Origin: JASGDC01 sp047608145
Lineage (GTDB): Bacteria; Actinomycetota; Actinomycetes; Actinomycetales; Micrococcaceae
Direction: 5' to 3'
Length of the DNA stretch: 64,000 nucleotides
Assembly: GCA_047608145.1 (NCBI GenBank)
Contig: JASGDC010000010.1
Location: 27,395 to 91,394 of the forward strand
In this document: positions 33,620 through 46,162 of the stretch, piece by piece
Layout of the letters: each line of letters opens with the position of its first letter
How positions within the stretch are numbered: position 1 is the stretch's first letter
Position numbers and translations under genes: made by a program
The notes under the pieces: model-generated
What the model was told of the DNA's origin: nothing
Seen by the model: only the letters and a program-made list of their open reading frames with translations
Databases searched by the model: none

Positions 33620-34770
33620 TTGCGTTAGATGATAAGGCTTTGGCAGCATTAGCCGCCTTGCCGAAATACGATGCTAACTTAAGTGTGAAGTGGAATGCTG
33701 AATTACGTAACCAAGGTTTCACTCCAGATATAGTTGCGGAAATCTTAACTCAGTCACGGTTACGCAGTGCTGCATTTGCCAAGTTTGGTACTGATGCTGA
33801 AAAGTTCTTGTATACTCAAACAGCTTTAGAGCAAGCATCACGCTCAGAGTTAGCAGGTATTCATGCTAAACGTTTTATGAGTGCAGGTATTAAAGATGTT
33901 GTAGATTTGGGCTGTGGCATTGGTGCTGATAGTATCGCATTTGCTGGCTCAGGTATGGCAGTAACTGGAGTTGAAATTGATGAAGTAACTGCTCAATATG
34001 CCCAATACAATTTAAACCACTATTCAAATACTGAAGTCGCAGTGGCTGATATAAATAATTACCAGATTCCTGAAGGGGTTGGAATTTGGCTTGATCCAGC
34101 AAGACGTGGTGGTAATAGTAGAATTTTTAACCCTAAACAGTTTTCCCCAAATTTAGACTTTGTTTTTGAGCTTGCAAAGCGGTACCCGACTGGCGTTAAA
34201 TTAGGTCCAGGATTAGCGCATGAACATATCCCGGATAATTGTGAGGTACAATGGCTTTCCCATAATGGGGCAGTGTCCGAATTATGTTTATGGTTTGGTG
34301 CACTTAAAAGTAAGAATAGACGTTCGGCACTGTTAATTAAAGATAATCAACTATATGAAATAGGAACTGCAGCTGACTTTGAAGAAGTACCAGAAATTCC
34401 ACTAGTTGAGGTTAAAGATTATCTTTATGAAGTTGATGGAGCTTTGTTGCGGGCAGGACTATTGAATGAGTTTGCAGTTAAGCATGGCTTGGCACAGTTT
34501 GATAAGACTATTGCTTATCTGAACAGTGACAGGGAAGTTATTTCACCTTGGGCACAAAAATATCGTGTTATTGAGGTGTTACCATACAAAATTAAGGTCT
34601 TAAAGAAATACCTCAAGACTAATGATATTGGGGTATTAAATATTAAAAAACGTGGGATAAAAGAGACTCCAGAGCAGCTACGTAAGATATTAAAGCCAAA
34701 AGGTACAAATACAGCTACTTTTATTGTGACTCGTACACAAGGGAAACGTATTGTTATGGTAGTTGAGTAA
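33607..34770 (+). CDS. THUMP-like class I SAM-dependent methyltransferase
   Basis: Predicted RNA-directed methyltransferase of 387 residues. The SAM motif is VVDLGCGIGADSIAFAGSG with acidic VTGVEIDEVTA downstream, and GIWLDPARRGGNSRIF holds the catalytic-type DPAR motif. The C-terminal 90 residues (YRVIEVLPYKIKVLKKYLK to the end) match the THUMP-like domain found at the end of this actinobacterial family. The start is GTG 33607 within the end of the GH3 gene, so the two are coupled. Target unknown. Confidence 0.88.
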   Translation: MYSIIALDDKALAALAALPKYDANLSVKWNAELRNQGFTPDIVAEILTQSRLRSAAFAKFGTDAEKFLYTQTALEQASRSELAGIHAKRFMSAGIKDVVDLGCGIGADSIAFAGSGMAVTGVEIDEVTAQYAQYNLNHYSNTEVAVADINNYQIPEGVGIWLDPARRGGNSRIFNPKQFSPNLDFVFELAKRYPTGVKLGPGLAHEHIPDNCEVQWLSHNGAVSELCLWFGALKSKNRRSALLIKDNQLYEIGTAADFEEVPEIPLVEVKDYLYEVDGALLRAGLLNEFAVKHGLAQFDKTIAYLNSDREVISPWAQKYRVIEVLPYKIKVLKKYLKTNDIGVLNIKKRGIKETPEQLRKILKPKGTNTATFIVTRTQGKRIVMVVE

Positions 34771-34851
34771 TGTTGCTTTAATTCTCAAGGTTTTATAAAG
34801 TTGAAACAGGTAAGTTTTTCATTTCCAAAATTAATATAAGGAGTTACAATT

Positions 34852-36742
<1,891 letters not shown>

Positions 36743-36753
36743 TCCTTAAATTT

Positions 36754-36796
36754 AAAGGATTAGCCCCTATCAATCTGATAGGGGCTAATCCTTTGC
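36754..36796 (+). terminator. Hairpin terminator after groESL
   Basis: AAAGGATTAGCCCCTATCA (36754-36772) pairs perfectly with TGATAGGGGCTAATCCTTT (36776-36794). Only a short T-run follows. Confidence 0.8.
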
Positions 36797-36858
36797 TTAA
36801 AATTAGTAGAGATTTTTATTTTTAGCTTTAATATTAGCGGTAATAATACAAATCAGCA

Positions 36859-37358
36859 CTAATTAACATAATTTGAAATAGGTAAACAGCCTTTAATTTC
36901 GTCTGCTAAAAGGTTTGGATTAATGGCTATATTCCAAGTAACCCTTCTGAATGTGAAACCAGTATATTTACGAATCAAGTCTTCACGCCAGTTTCTTTTT
37001 CAAGGACTTGGTAACCTACACCATAATCACCTTGGTATTTAACTTTGCCATCAAATTCAAGAAATAGCTTATATTTAGGAAAAGCAAAATCTATTTTAAA
37101 AGTCCTACTACCTGCGTTAACCTCATATTGTAAATTTGGTTTTGGTGCACCTATGACTTTTAAATTTCATCTAGTTATTGTTCCATCTGGAGACTTAGCT
37201 TTGTTAGAACTGTTTTGTATAACATTTAATACTTTTTTTATATTTTCCAAGATTATGGTCAATAAAAAATTTATCAAAATCTCCTAAATAAACTTTATGC
37301 GTGTATCTAGCATTATCTAATAAAATCAAAGCATCCACAAGTCTCTCTAGCACAATCA
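36859..37358 (-). pseudogene. DUF559 / AbiEi-C-like nuclease-domain protein, decayed
   Basis: Remnant of an actinobacterial protein of the type that joins an AbiEi-like region to a Vsr/DUF559 endonuclease-like fold. Read on the minus strand, fragments in changing frames are LVDALILLDNARYTHKVYLG, then VLNVIQNSSNKAKSPDGTITR, an in-frame stop, then IGAPKPNLQYEVNAGSRTFKI, cut here to IGAPKPNLQYEVNAG, followed by KIDFAFPKYKLFLEFDGKVKY, given as FAFPKYKLFLEFDGK. After another frame change WREDLIRKYTGFTFRRVTWN closes the domain. FAFP...LEFDGK and WRED..R are the expected nuclease-fold signatures. At least two frame changes and one stop interrupt it. No other gene fits this 700-base gap. Confidence 0.7.
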
Positions 37359-37508
37359 ATTAATTTATAAAATTAGCACTATATTAACTCTAAAAATAAT
37401 AATTAACGCTAACAAGATTAGATTTGTTTGCTATAGAGTTTTGTACATGAACTATTAAAAACCCAACCGTATACTTGATAAGTAATTGTCAAAAATGAAA
37501 GGGATATT

Positions 37509-38030
37509 GTGAAAGCTTGGTCAATACCAGTTTGGATACTTGGCATCATCGTTAATCTTGGTACCTTTGCTTGGGTATATTTTCAACCAGCATCTTCGGC
37601 TACTTCTGCTGGATTGCCAGTAACTGATATGCAAAATAAGGCATTGATGTTAATAATTGGAGCTGGGGTAGCTAACTTAATTCTATTTATCATGGGGTTG
37701 ATCTCAAGAAGTTACAAACACAAGATGTTACGTCTAGTGGTTACCCTGTTAACACTAGGTTATTTCTTGCTTAATCTTAGCCATTTCACAGGCTGGTTCC
37801 GAGTTTCGCTTAACTTAGGACAGTATTTGTTAGCAATGTTAGGCTCAATATTAATTCTTGCAGCTTCAGTAATGGTTTGGTTCACAAGCTCTGAAGAACG
37901 CGCGAAGATTAAAGCTCAAAAGAAAGCTGATCGTCAGGCAGAAAAGCGTAAAAAACACGAAGCATCTGAAAAAGAAAAGCAGCAAAAACCAGTGGCACCA
38001 GCAGCTGGTGAAACTCATGATGGTGAATAA
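37509..38030 (+). CDS. Conserved four-helix membrane protein
   Basis: Membrane protein of 173 residues that I do not recognise beyond being a small actinobacterial membrane protein. Four hydrophobic segments lie at about residues 5-24, 46-63, 73-93 and 104-127. They are followed by a highly charged cytoplasmic tail (KIKAQKKADRQAEKRKKHE) rich in Lys, Arg and Glu, probably helical. The start is GTG 37509 with GAAAGGGA in front. It precedes guaB and may be transcribed with it, depending on the hairpin between them. Confidence 0.75.
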   Translation: MKAWSIPVWILGIIVNLGTFAWVYFQPASSATSAGLPVTDMQNKALMLIIGAGVANLILFIMGLISRSYKHKMLRLVVTLLTLGYFLLNLSHFTGWFRVSLNLGQYLLAMLGSILILAASVMVWFTSSEERAKIKAQKKADRQAEKRKKHEASEKEKQQKPVAPAAGETHDGE

Positions 38031-38041
38031 TCTTTAAAAAT

Positions 38042-39617
<1,576 letters not shown>

Positions 39618-39636
39618 GGAAATTGTTAGGAAAAAT

Positions 39637-40791
39637 ATGCAGAACTTTAATATTGGTCTCTCCAAGTTTGCTCGTAAAGGCTATAGTTTGGATGATATTT
39701 CACTAGTGCCTACGAAGCGTACTCGTGACCCAGAAGAAGTGTCACTGGATTGGCAAATTGATGCTTATAGTTTTAAGATTCCAGTTATTGGTGCGCCGAT
39801 GGATTCAGCTATGAGTCCAGACCAAGCGATTGCATTAGGTAAGCAAGGTGGCTTAGGTGTGCTTGATTTGGAAGGGCTTTGGACTCGTTACGAAAATCCA
39901 GAAAAACATCTTGAGAAGTTTGCTGAATTAGCTAATGAACTTTTAAAAAATAAAGACGCTAACCGTGCCGAGCATCTAGCTTGTGAAGTAACTAAGCAAA
40001 TGCAAAAGATTTATGCTGAACCAATTAAACCAGAACTTATTACTAAACGTCTTAAACAAATTCATGATTCTGATGTGACTGTAGCTGGCTCATTATCGCC
40101 ATCAAATTGTCAGAAGTACTATCAAACAGTTATTGATGCTGGCGTCGAGATGTTTGTGATTCGTGGTACTACTGTTTCTGCTGAACATAAGTCACAAGCT
40201 GGAGAGCCACTTAACTTGAAGAAGTTTATTTATGAGCTTGATGTCCCAGTGATTGTCGGTGGGGTAGCTGATTATACAGCTGCGCTGCACCTGATGCGGA
40301 CTGGTGCTGCAGGAGTGCTAGTAGGTTTTGGTGGCGGTGCTGCCTCTACCACTAGCCGTGCGCTGGGCATTCATGTGCCAATGGCTACTGCAATTTCTGA
40401 TGTAGTAGCTGCTCGTCGTGATTATCTTGAAGAGTCTGGTGGTCGTTATGTCCATGTAATTGCTGACGGTGGTGTTGGTTATTCAGGCGATATTGTCAAG
40501 GCGATTGCAATGGGAGCAGATGCAGTAATGCTTGGTGCCACTCTTGCACGTGCTGAAGAGGCGCCAGGTCAAGGCTGGCATTGGGGTCCTGAGGCAGTTC
40601 ATACTGAGTTACCTCGTGGTGATGTAATCCATCTTGGACAGATTTCACCTTTGGAAAATTTACTTTATGGCCCTACTCATCATGCAGAAGGTACGACAAA
40701 CTTAATGGGTGCTTTGCGTAGGTCAATGGCTACTAATGGCTATGTTGATTTGAAGAGCTTCCAGAAGGCAGAAGTTTTCATCTCAAACTAG
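39637..40791 (+). CDS. guaB3: GuaB3 family IMP dehydrogenase-related protein
   Basis: Actinobacterial paralogue of IMP dehydrogenase, 384 residues and without CBS domains. The barrel motifs GAPMDSAMSPDQAIALGKQGG (written in part: GAPMDSAMSP), DGGVGYSGDIVKAIAMGADAV (in part: DGGVGYSGDI) and APGQGWHWG are family-specific. The catalytic Cys loop of GuaB is absent: the corresponding region reads GFGGGAASTTSRALG. Some members of the IMPDH superfamily act as GMP reductase, but the role of GuaB3 is uncertain. It is in an operon with guaB. Confidence 0.93.
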   Translation: MQNFNIGLSKFARKGYSLDDISLVPTKRTRDPEEVSLDWQIDAYSFKIPVIGAPMDSAMSPDQAIALGKQGGLGVLDLEGLWTRYENPEKHLEKFAELANELLKNKDANRAEHLACEVTKQMQKIYAEPIKPELITKRLKQIHDSDVTVAGSLSPSNCQKYYQTVIDAGVEMFVIRGTTVSAEHKSQAGEPLNLKKFIYELDVPVIVGGVADYTAALHLMRTGAAGVLVGFGGGAASTTSRALGIHVPMATAISDVVAARRDYLEESGGRYVHVIADGGVGYSGDIVKAIAMGADAVMLGATLARAEEAPGQGWHWGPEAVHTELPRGDVIHLGQISPLENLLYGPTHHAEGTTNLMGALRRSMATNGYVDLKSFQKAEVFISN

Positions 40792-40951
40792 TATTTGCCG
40801 CTGTTGCCCAGCTAGTTAAATTACTTGTAAGGCTAGGGAAGCATTGAGTGTGGTATTCGCACAAAGTGCTACTTTAGTTATAAGTTATACCTAACATGAT
40901 AAGATTTATGTATAAAATAGCCGAATTGTATAAAGAAAGAGATTAATTTAA

Positions 40952-42580
40952 ATGATTAACGGTGTAACTCGTGTGCCTAATCCACGCAACGAAGCTCCAA
41001 TTGGACACGCGCCTGGTTCTCCAGAACGTAAAGAACTAGATGCAGCAATTCAAGAATTAAAAAAACAAAAGTTTGATTTCACTATGACTATTGCTGGTGA
41101 AAAGAAAATGGGCTCTGGTAAAGAGATTAAAGTAGTAGAGCCGCATAATCACAATAGTGTTCTTGGTGTTATTAAAGACGCTAATAAAAAAGATGCCGAA
41201 GAAGCTGTTAAAGCTGCAAAAGATGCAGCACCAGCATGGGCAGCAATGCCATTTGATGAACGTGCCGCAGTATTGCTACGTGCAGCTGACTTACTTTGCA
41301 CTAAATACCGCGCTAAGGTAAATGCAGCTACAATGCTAGGTCAGTCTAAGACTATTCAGCAGTCAGAAATTGATGCAATTGCTGAGTTGGCTGACTTCTG
41401 GCGTTTCAATGTGGCTTTCGCACAGCAGATTATGGAACAGCAGCCACTAAATCCAGATGGACAGTGGAACCGTCTAGACTACCGTCCACTTGATGGTTTT
41501 GTTTATGCAATCAGCCCATTTAACTTCACTGCAATTGGCGGTAACCTACCTACAGCTCCAGCTCTTATGGGCAACACTGTTATTTGGAAGCCATCAATCA
41601 CTCAGCAGCTTTCTGCTCATATCACAATGGAAATTTTGGAAGAAGCAGGTCTACCTGCTGGTGTAATTAACATGCTTCCAGGTACTGGTATTGAGGTTTC
41701 AGAAGCTGTTATCCCTGATCCAGATCTTGCTGGTGTGCACTTCACTGGTTCTACTAAGACTTTCCAGATGTTGTGGAAAGAAATTGGTGGTAATATCGAC
41801 CGTTACAAGTCTTACCCTCGTATCGTTGGGGAAACAGGTGGTAAAGACTTTATCCTAGCTCACCCTACAGCTGATGTGGATGTGTTAAAGACTGCAATCA
41901 TCCGTGGTGCTTTCGAATACCAAGGCCAAAAATGTTCTGCAGCAAGCCGTGCTTACATTGCTAAGTCAGTTTGGAAAGAACTTAAAGATGACTTGGTTAA
42001 AGAGGTTGATGGTCTAGATGTGGGAACACCACTTGACTATAAGAACTTTATGTCAGCAGTTATTGATGATCGTGCTTTTGAAAAGATTTCTGGTGCGATT
42101 GTTCGCGCAAAGAAAAATAAAGATGTAGAGATTGTTGCTGGCGGTAAGTACGACGATTCAGAAGGTTACTTCATTCGTCCTACCATTCTTGAATGTAAGA
42201 ATCCTGATGAAGAATTCTTCCGTGATGAGTACTTCGGTCCACTTATTGCAGTTTATGTTTACGATGATGAAGATTTTGAAGAAATGTTCCCGATTATTGA
42301 CGGTGCATCTGCTTATGGTCTAACTGGTGCAGTACTTGCTAAAGATCGTGATGTTATCGAAAAAGCTACTGAAGCACTACGTTTCACAGCTGGTAACTTC
42401 TACATCAATGATCGCCCGACTGGTTCAGTAGTAGGGCAGCAGCCATTCGGTGGTAGCCGTGCTTCTGGTACTAACGATAAGGCTGGTTCAATGGCTAACC
42501 TAATGCGTTGGACTTCACCTCGTGCCATTAAAGAAACTTTGGCAGCACCAACTAATCATCGTTACCCACATATGGATTAA
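40952..42580 (+). CDS. pruA: L-glutamate gamma-semialdehyde (P5C) dehydrogenase
   Basis: Second step of proline catabolism, oxidising glutamate semialdehyde to glutamate with NAD+; 542 residues, the stand-alone form. HFTGSTKTFQ is the NAD-binding turn, GETGGKDFILA contains the general-base Glu, and YQGQKCSAASRAY the catalytic Cys. The C-terminal QQPFGGSRASGTNDKAG is typical of P5C dehydrogenase. Proline dehydrogenase starts 11 bases downstream. Confidence 0.96.
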   Translation: MINGVTRVPNPRNEAPIGHAPGSPERKELDAAIQELKKQKFDFTMTIAGEKKMGSGKEIKVVEPHNHNSVLGVIKDANKKDAEEAVKAAKDAAPAWAAMPFDERAAVLLRAADLLCTKYRAKVNAATMLGQSKTIQQSEIDAIAELADFWRFNVAFAQQIMEQQPLNPDGQWNRLDYRPLDGFVYAISPFNFTAIGGNLPTAPALMGNTVIWKPSITQQLSAHITMEILEEAGLPAGVINMLPGTGIEVSEAVIPDPDLAGVHFTGSTKTFQMLWKEIGGNIDRYKSYPRIVGETGGKDFILAHPTADVDVLKTAIIRGAFEYQGQKCSAASRAYIAKSVWKELKDDLVKEVDGLDVGTPLDYKNFMSAVIDDRAFEKISGAIVRAKKNKDVEIVAGGKYDDSEGYFIRPTILECKNPDEEFFRDEYFGPLIAVYVYDDEDFEEMFPIIDGASAYGLTGAVLAKDRDVIEKATEALRFTAGNFYINDRPTGSVVGQQPFGGSRASGTNDKAGSMANLMRWTSPRAIKETLAAPTNHRYPHMD

Positions 42581-42591
42581 GGAATAAGTTA

Positions 42592-43524
42592 ATGCTATTA
42601 AGAAAACCACTTTTGTGGGCAGCAGGCTCACCTGAGATGCGTAAAGTAGTTGAAGCTACGCCAGTAATGCGCCCATTAGTAAATCGCTTTATTCCTGCAC
42701 AGAACCCAGATGACTTAGTACCTGAGCTACGCACAATGCTTGAAAAAGATTGTCGAGTAACTTTGGATTACTTAGGCGAAGATACCCTTGATAAGGCTCA
42801 AGCTCAGCGCACAGTTGATGCGTACCTAGATGTACTAAGTGAGCTGGCAAAAATGGATATTGGAAATAAAATTGAAGTTTCAGTAAAACTTTCAGCAGTA
42901 GGGCAAGCTTTGCCAGATGGTGGCGAAGAAACAGCACTAGAAAATGCTCGCAAAATTTGTGAGGCTGCGAAAGCTGCAAATACTACAGTGACTCTTGACA
43001 TGGAAGATCACACTACGACAGACTCTACATTGCGTATTGCACGTGAGTTGCGTAAGGATTATCCATGGGTTGGTATCGTATTGCAGGCTTACTTAAAGCG
43101 TACTGAAGAGGATTGCAAGGAATTTGCAAGCAAAAGTTCTCGAGTAAGGCTTTGTAAAGGTGCTTACCAGGAACCAGAAACTGTAGCTTACCAAAAGAAA
43201 CAAGATATTGATGAAGCGTACCAACGCTGCGCCAAAATCTTGTTAGAAGGTAAGGGGTACCCAATGCTAGCTACTCATGATCCTAAGATGATTAATGGGG
43301 TTAAAAGGCTAGCTAAGGAACTGGGACGCGATAAGTCCTCATGGGAGTTCCAGATGTTATACGGCATTCGTCCTGATGAGCAAGAAAACCTTGCTTTTGA
43401 AGAGTATGGTATGCGTGTATATATGGCTTATGGTGACGAATGGTATGGCTATTTTATGCGCCGTTTAGCAGAAAAGCCAGCTAACGTATTGTTAGTTGCC
43501 CGTTCACTAGTAAGCAAAAAATAG
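42592..43524 (+). CDS. Proline dehydrogenase
   Basis: FAD enzyme that oxidises proline to pyrroline-5-carboxylate; 310 residues, the monofunctional barrel form. VSVKLSAVG, LDMEDHTTTDSTLRI, VLQAYLKRTEEDC, RLCKGAYQEP and EFQMLYGIRPDEQ cover the FAD and proline sites. Pairing with pruA in one operon means proline can be converted to glutamate here. glpD follows after 25 bases. Confidence 0.95.
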   Translation: MLLRKPLLWAAGSPEMRKVVEATPVMRPLVNRFIPAQNPDDLVPELRTMLEKDCRVTLDYLGEDTLDKAQAQRTVDAYLDVLSELAKMDIGNKIEVSVKLSAVGQALPDGGEETALENARKICEAAKAANTTVTLDMEDHTTTDSTLRIARELRKDYPWVGIVLQAYLKRTEEDCKEFASKSSRVRLCKGAYQEPETVAYQKKQDIDEAYQRCAKILLEGKGYPMLATHDPKMINGVKRLAKELGRDKSSWEFQMLYGIRPDEQENLAFEEYGMRVYMAYGDEWYGYFMRRLAEKPANVLLVARSLVSKK

Positions 43525-43549
43525 ACAGAAAACTAAGGAAGTGTAAATA

Positions 43550-45268
43550 ATGTCTGCAGTATTATCTAAAGAATCTCGTCAAAAAGCCATCGAGGCTATG
43601 AAAAACAAGGAATTAGATATCCTCGTTATCGGTGGTGGTATCGTAGGAGCTGGTTCTGCTCTAGATGCAGCAACTCGTGGTCTATCAACTGGTATCGTAG
43701 AAGCTCGTGACTGGGCGTCTGGTACCTCATCTCGTTCTTCTAAATTGATTCACGGTGGTCTTCGTTACTTGGAGATGCTTGACTTCGCACTAGTAACAGA
43801 AGCACTAAAAGAACGTGGTCTATTGCTACAGAAGATTGCACCACACTTAACTCGTCCAGTGCCTTTCCTATACCCACTAGAGCACCGTTTCTGGGAGCGT
43901 CCATACGTAACTGCCGGTATTACTCTTTATGATACTTTGGGTATGACTTCAGGTAACAGCCGTGGCGTGCCAATGCAAAAGCAGTATTCTCGTAAAGGTA
44001 CTTTGAAGATTGCTCCAGCTCTTAAGGAAGATTCTGTAGTTGGTTCAATCCGCTATTACGATGGTCAAGTAGATGACGCACGTTACAACATGGAAGTTGT
44101 CCGCACTGCAGTTCACTATGGTGCACACGCAGCTAACCGTGCTGAGGTTATTGGCCTAATTAAAGAAGGTCAGCGTGTAGTTGGTGCGAAAGTTCGCGAC
44201 ATTGAAAATGACGAAGTTTTTGAAGTACGTGCTAAGCAAGTTGTGAATGCAACTGGTGTTTGGACTGATGAAACTCAGGAAATGGTCGGCGAGCAAGGGA
44301 AGCTTCGTGTTCGTGCATCTAAGGGGGTACACATTGTGGTACCTAAGGATCGTATCCAGTCTGAGGTTGGTTTCATCTTCCGTACTGAGAAGTCAGTATT
44401 GTTCGTGATTCCTTGGTTTGGTCCACACTGGGTTATTGGTACTACTGATACTGATTGGGAGCTTGATAAAGCACACCCAGCAGCTACTGCCAATGATATT
44501 GATTACATTCTTGACCATGTAAATAAGGTGCTAAAGCGCCCACTTACTCGTGATGATGTTGAAGGTGTATTTGCTGGTCTTCGTCCACTACTTGCTGGTG
44601 AATCTGATTCTACAGCTAAGCTATCTCGTGAGCATGTGGTTTCACACCCAGCTCCAGGTATCGTAATGGTTGCTGGTGGTAAGTGGACTACTTACCGTGT
44701 TATGGCAAAAGATGCTATTGATGAGGCCGTTCGTAGCTCTGATTCAAACATTTCTAAGTCAGTTACTGAGCAGGTTCCATTGATTGGTGCTGAAGGCTTT
44801 GTTGCTACTAAGAATAATAAGCAGAACCTTGCTGATGAGTATGGCGTTAATGTAGCTATAATTGAGCATTTACTAGGACGTTACGGATCTAACACTGAAG
44901 AAGTACTTGAGTACATCAAGGAAAATAAGAAGTTTGGTGAAACAATTCCTGGTACTGAGAACTACATCTTAGCTGAAGCAGCTTATGCAGCAAGCCACGA
45001 AGGTGCGCTTCACCTTGAAGATATCCTAACTCGTCGTACTCGTATCTCAATTGAAGCTTGGGATCGTGGTGTTTCTGCAGCTCCGGTAGTGGCAGAAATT
45101 ATGGCAGATATCCTAGGCTTGGATGAGAAACAAACTCAGCGTGAAGTTAAGTTCTACGAAGCTCGTGTAGAAGCAGAGCGTAAGTCTCAAGAACAAACTG
45201 ATGATGAATCTGCTGAAAAAGTACGTCTTGAAGCAGAAGACATTGTACGTAACGAGATTGTTGAATAA
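43550..45268 (+). CDS. glpD: Aerobic glycerol-3-phosphate dehydrogenase
   Basis: Membrane-associated FAD enzyme feeding electrons from glycerol 3-phosphate into the quinone pool; 572 residues. The FAD motif DILVIGGGIVGAGSALDAATRG is at about 23-44 (quoted as VIGGGIVGAGSALDA), SSKLIHGGLRYLEM and GTTDTDWE are signatures, and GGKWTTYRVMAKDA is near the end of the FAD domain. A helical C-terminal domain and an acidic tail follow. It follows proline dehydrogenase, so the block pools two quinone-linked dehydrogenases. Confidence 0.95.
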   Translation: MSAVLSKESRQKAIEAMKNKELDILVIGGGIVGAGSALDAATRGLSTGIVEARDWASGTSSRSSKLIHGGLRYLEMLDFALVTEALKERGLLLQKIAPHLTRPVPFLYPLEHRFWERPYVTAGITLYDTLGMTSGNSRGVPMQKQYSRKGTLKIAPALKEDSVVGSIRYYDGQVDDARYNMEVVRTAVHYGAHAANRAEVIGLIKEGQRVVGAKVRDIENDEVFEVRAKQVVNATGVWTDETQEMVGEQGKLRVRASKGVHIVVPKDRIQSEVGFIFRTEKSVLFVIPWFGPHWVIGTTDTDWELDKAHPAATANDIDYILDHVNKVLKRPLTRDDVEGVFAGLRPLLAGESDSTAKLSREHVVSHPAPGIVMVAGGKWTTYRVMAKDAIDEAVRSSDSNISKSVTEQVPLIGAEGFVATKNNKQNLADEYGVNVAIIEHLLGRYGSNTEEVLEYIKENKKFGETIPGTENYILAEAAYAASHEGALHLEDILTRRTRISIEAWDRGVSAAPVVAEIMADILGLDEKQTQREVKFYEARVEAERKSQEQTDDESAEKVRLEAEDIVRNEIVE

Positions 45269-45270
45269 AC

Positions 45271-46137
45271 TTGATTGTTACTTTAACTACAAATACAACA
45301 ATAGACCGGTCAACCCTAAGGCCGGTCTTTGTTGTTGATAATGAAAAAAATGCTAGTGAATTAGTGCCTAGTAATGGAATTAAGATAAGCAGGTTCCTAA
45401 GTAAAATGGAGTGTGAGACATTAGCAGTATTTGCAGCTAGTGAAGCTGATTGCAAAAATGAGTTCACGGACATTGATGCTGAGTGTTTTAAATTAAAAAC
45501 AGCTCCTAGAATTAGTGAGAGTGAATTAACAGAGTTATATACGCTATTGCATAAGGAAATTGATGAAACTAATGCAAATACTCTGGTAATTTCTGGTAGT
45601 ATAAACCCAGGTTTAGGTCCATTTTATTTTGAGAAGTTACGCCGAGTAGCTTTTTCAGAGCGGGTTGATTTAGTAGCAGATGTAACTGATGCCATGGCTC
45701 AAGCTGCTATCGAGCGTGGAGGATTAGCTTTAGTGAAGTTGTCGCAAGGGCAATTAGAGTACCTAGTAGGAACTACTTTTAAAACTCTTGGTACTTTGAT
45801 TGAAGCTGCTTGGGATTTACTTCGTTATGAAAATAAACAAGTTCTGGTAACTTTGGGCGCCAAGGGCAGCATTCTAGTTGATGCTGATAATGCTTGGTTT
45901 GCGCATGTCACAAACAATAAAATTTGGAAAGCTGAAAATGCAGAATCTGCAGCTTTAGCTGGATACTTAACTCAAAAAGAACGAAATCCAGAAACTGCAT
46001 TAAAGACAGCGTTAGCATGGGGAATTGCAGCAAGTGAAAGTAATGATATTGCTGATTTTGCCCCTAGTAATATCAATGTTGATACTGTTAAAATTACTAG
46101 ACAGCCAAATATGGACAGACCACTTACCCAATTATAA
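45271..46137 (+). CDS. PfkB/1-phosphofructokinase-like protein lacking the catalytic motif
   Basis: Protein of 288 residues with the fold of FruK-type sugar-phosphate kinases. The N-terminus MIVTLTTNTTIDRS aligns with IVTLTLNPAID, VISGSINPGLGP with the second strand region, and VLVTLGAKGSILV with the nucleotide region. The key motifs are lost: the substrate motif GGKGxNVA reads SNGIKISR, and the GAGD anion-hole/base motif reads NAES (residues 223-226, bases 45937-45948). The catalytic Asp is therefore missing and kinase activity is unlikely. It starts with TTG two bases after glpD, so it is co-expressed with glpD and the AroE-like gene. A regulatory or binding role is possible (inference). 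Confidence 0.8.
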   Translation: MIVTLTTNTTIDRSTLRPVFVVDNEKNASELVPSNGIKISRFLSKMECETLAVFAASEADCKNEFTDIDAECFKLKTAPRISESELTELYTLLHKEIDETNANTLVISGSINPGLGPFYFEKLRRVAFSERVDLVADVTDAMAQAAIERGGLALVKLSQGQLEYLVGTTFKTLGTLIEAAWDLLRYENKQVLVTLGAKGSILVDADNAWFAHVTNNKIWKAENAESAALAGYLTQKERNPETALKTALAWGIAASESNDIADFAPSNINVDTVKITRQPNMDRPLTQL

Positions 46138-46162
46138 TTTTTTACCAAGGAAACTTAACTTT

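Noticed and set aside
34771..34851. CIRCE or HAIR heat-shock operator before groES
   Set aside because: Only a lone CTCAAG-like half site is visible; no proper inverted repeat.
37045..37287. An 80-codon plus-strand frame after groESL
   Set aside because: The opposite strand carries the decayed DUF559/AbiEi-like sequence, which explains this stretch better.
46025..46162. N-terminal extension of the AroE-like protein
   Set aside because: It lies inside the PfkB-like gene; ATG 46163 with AAGGAAAC gives the normal family start.
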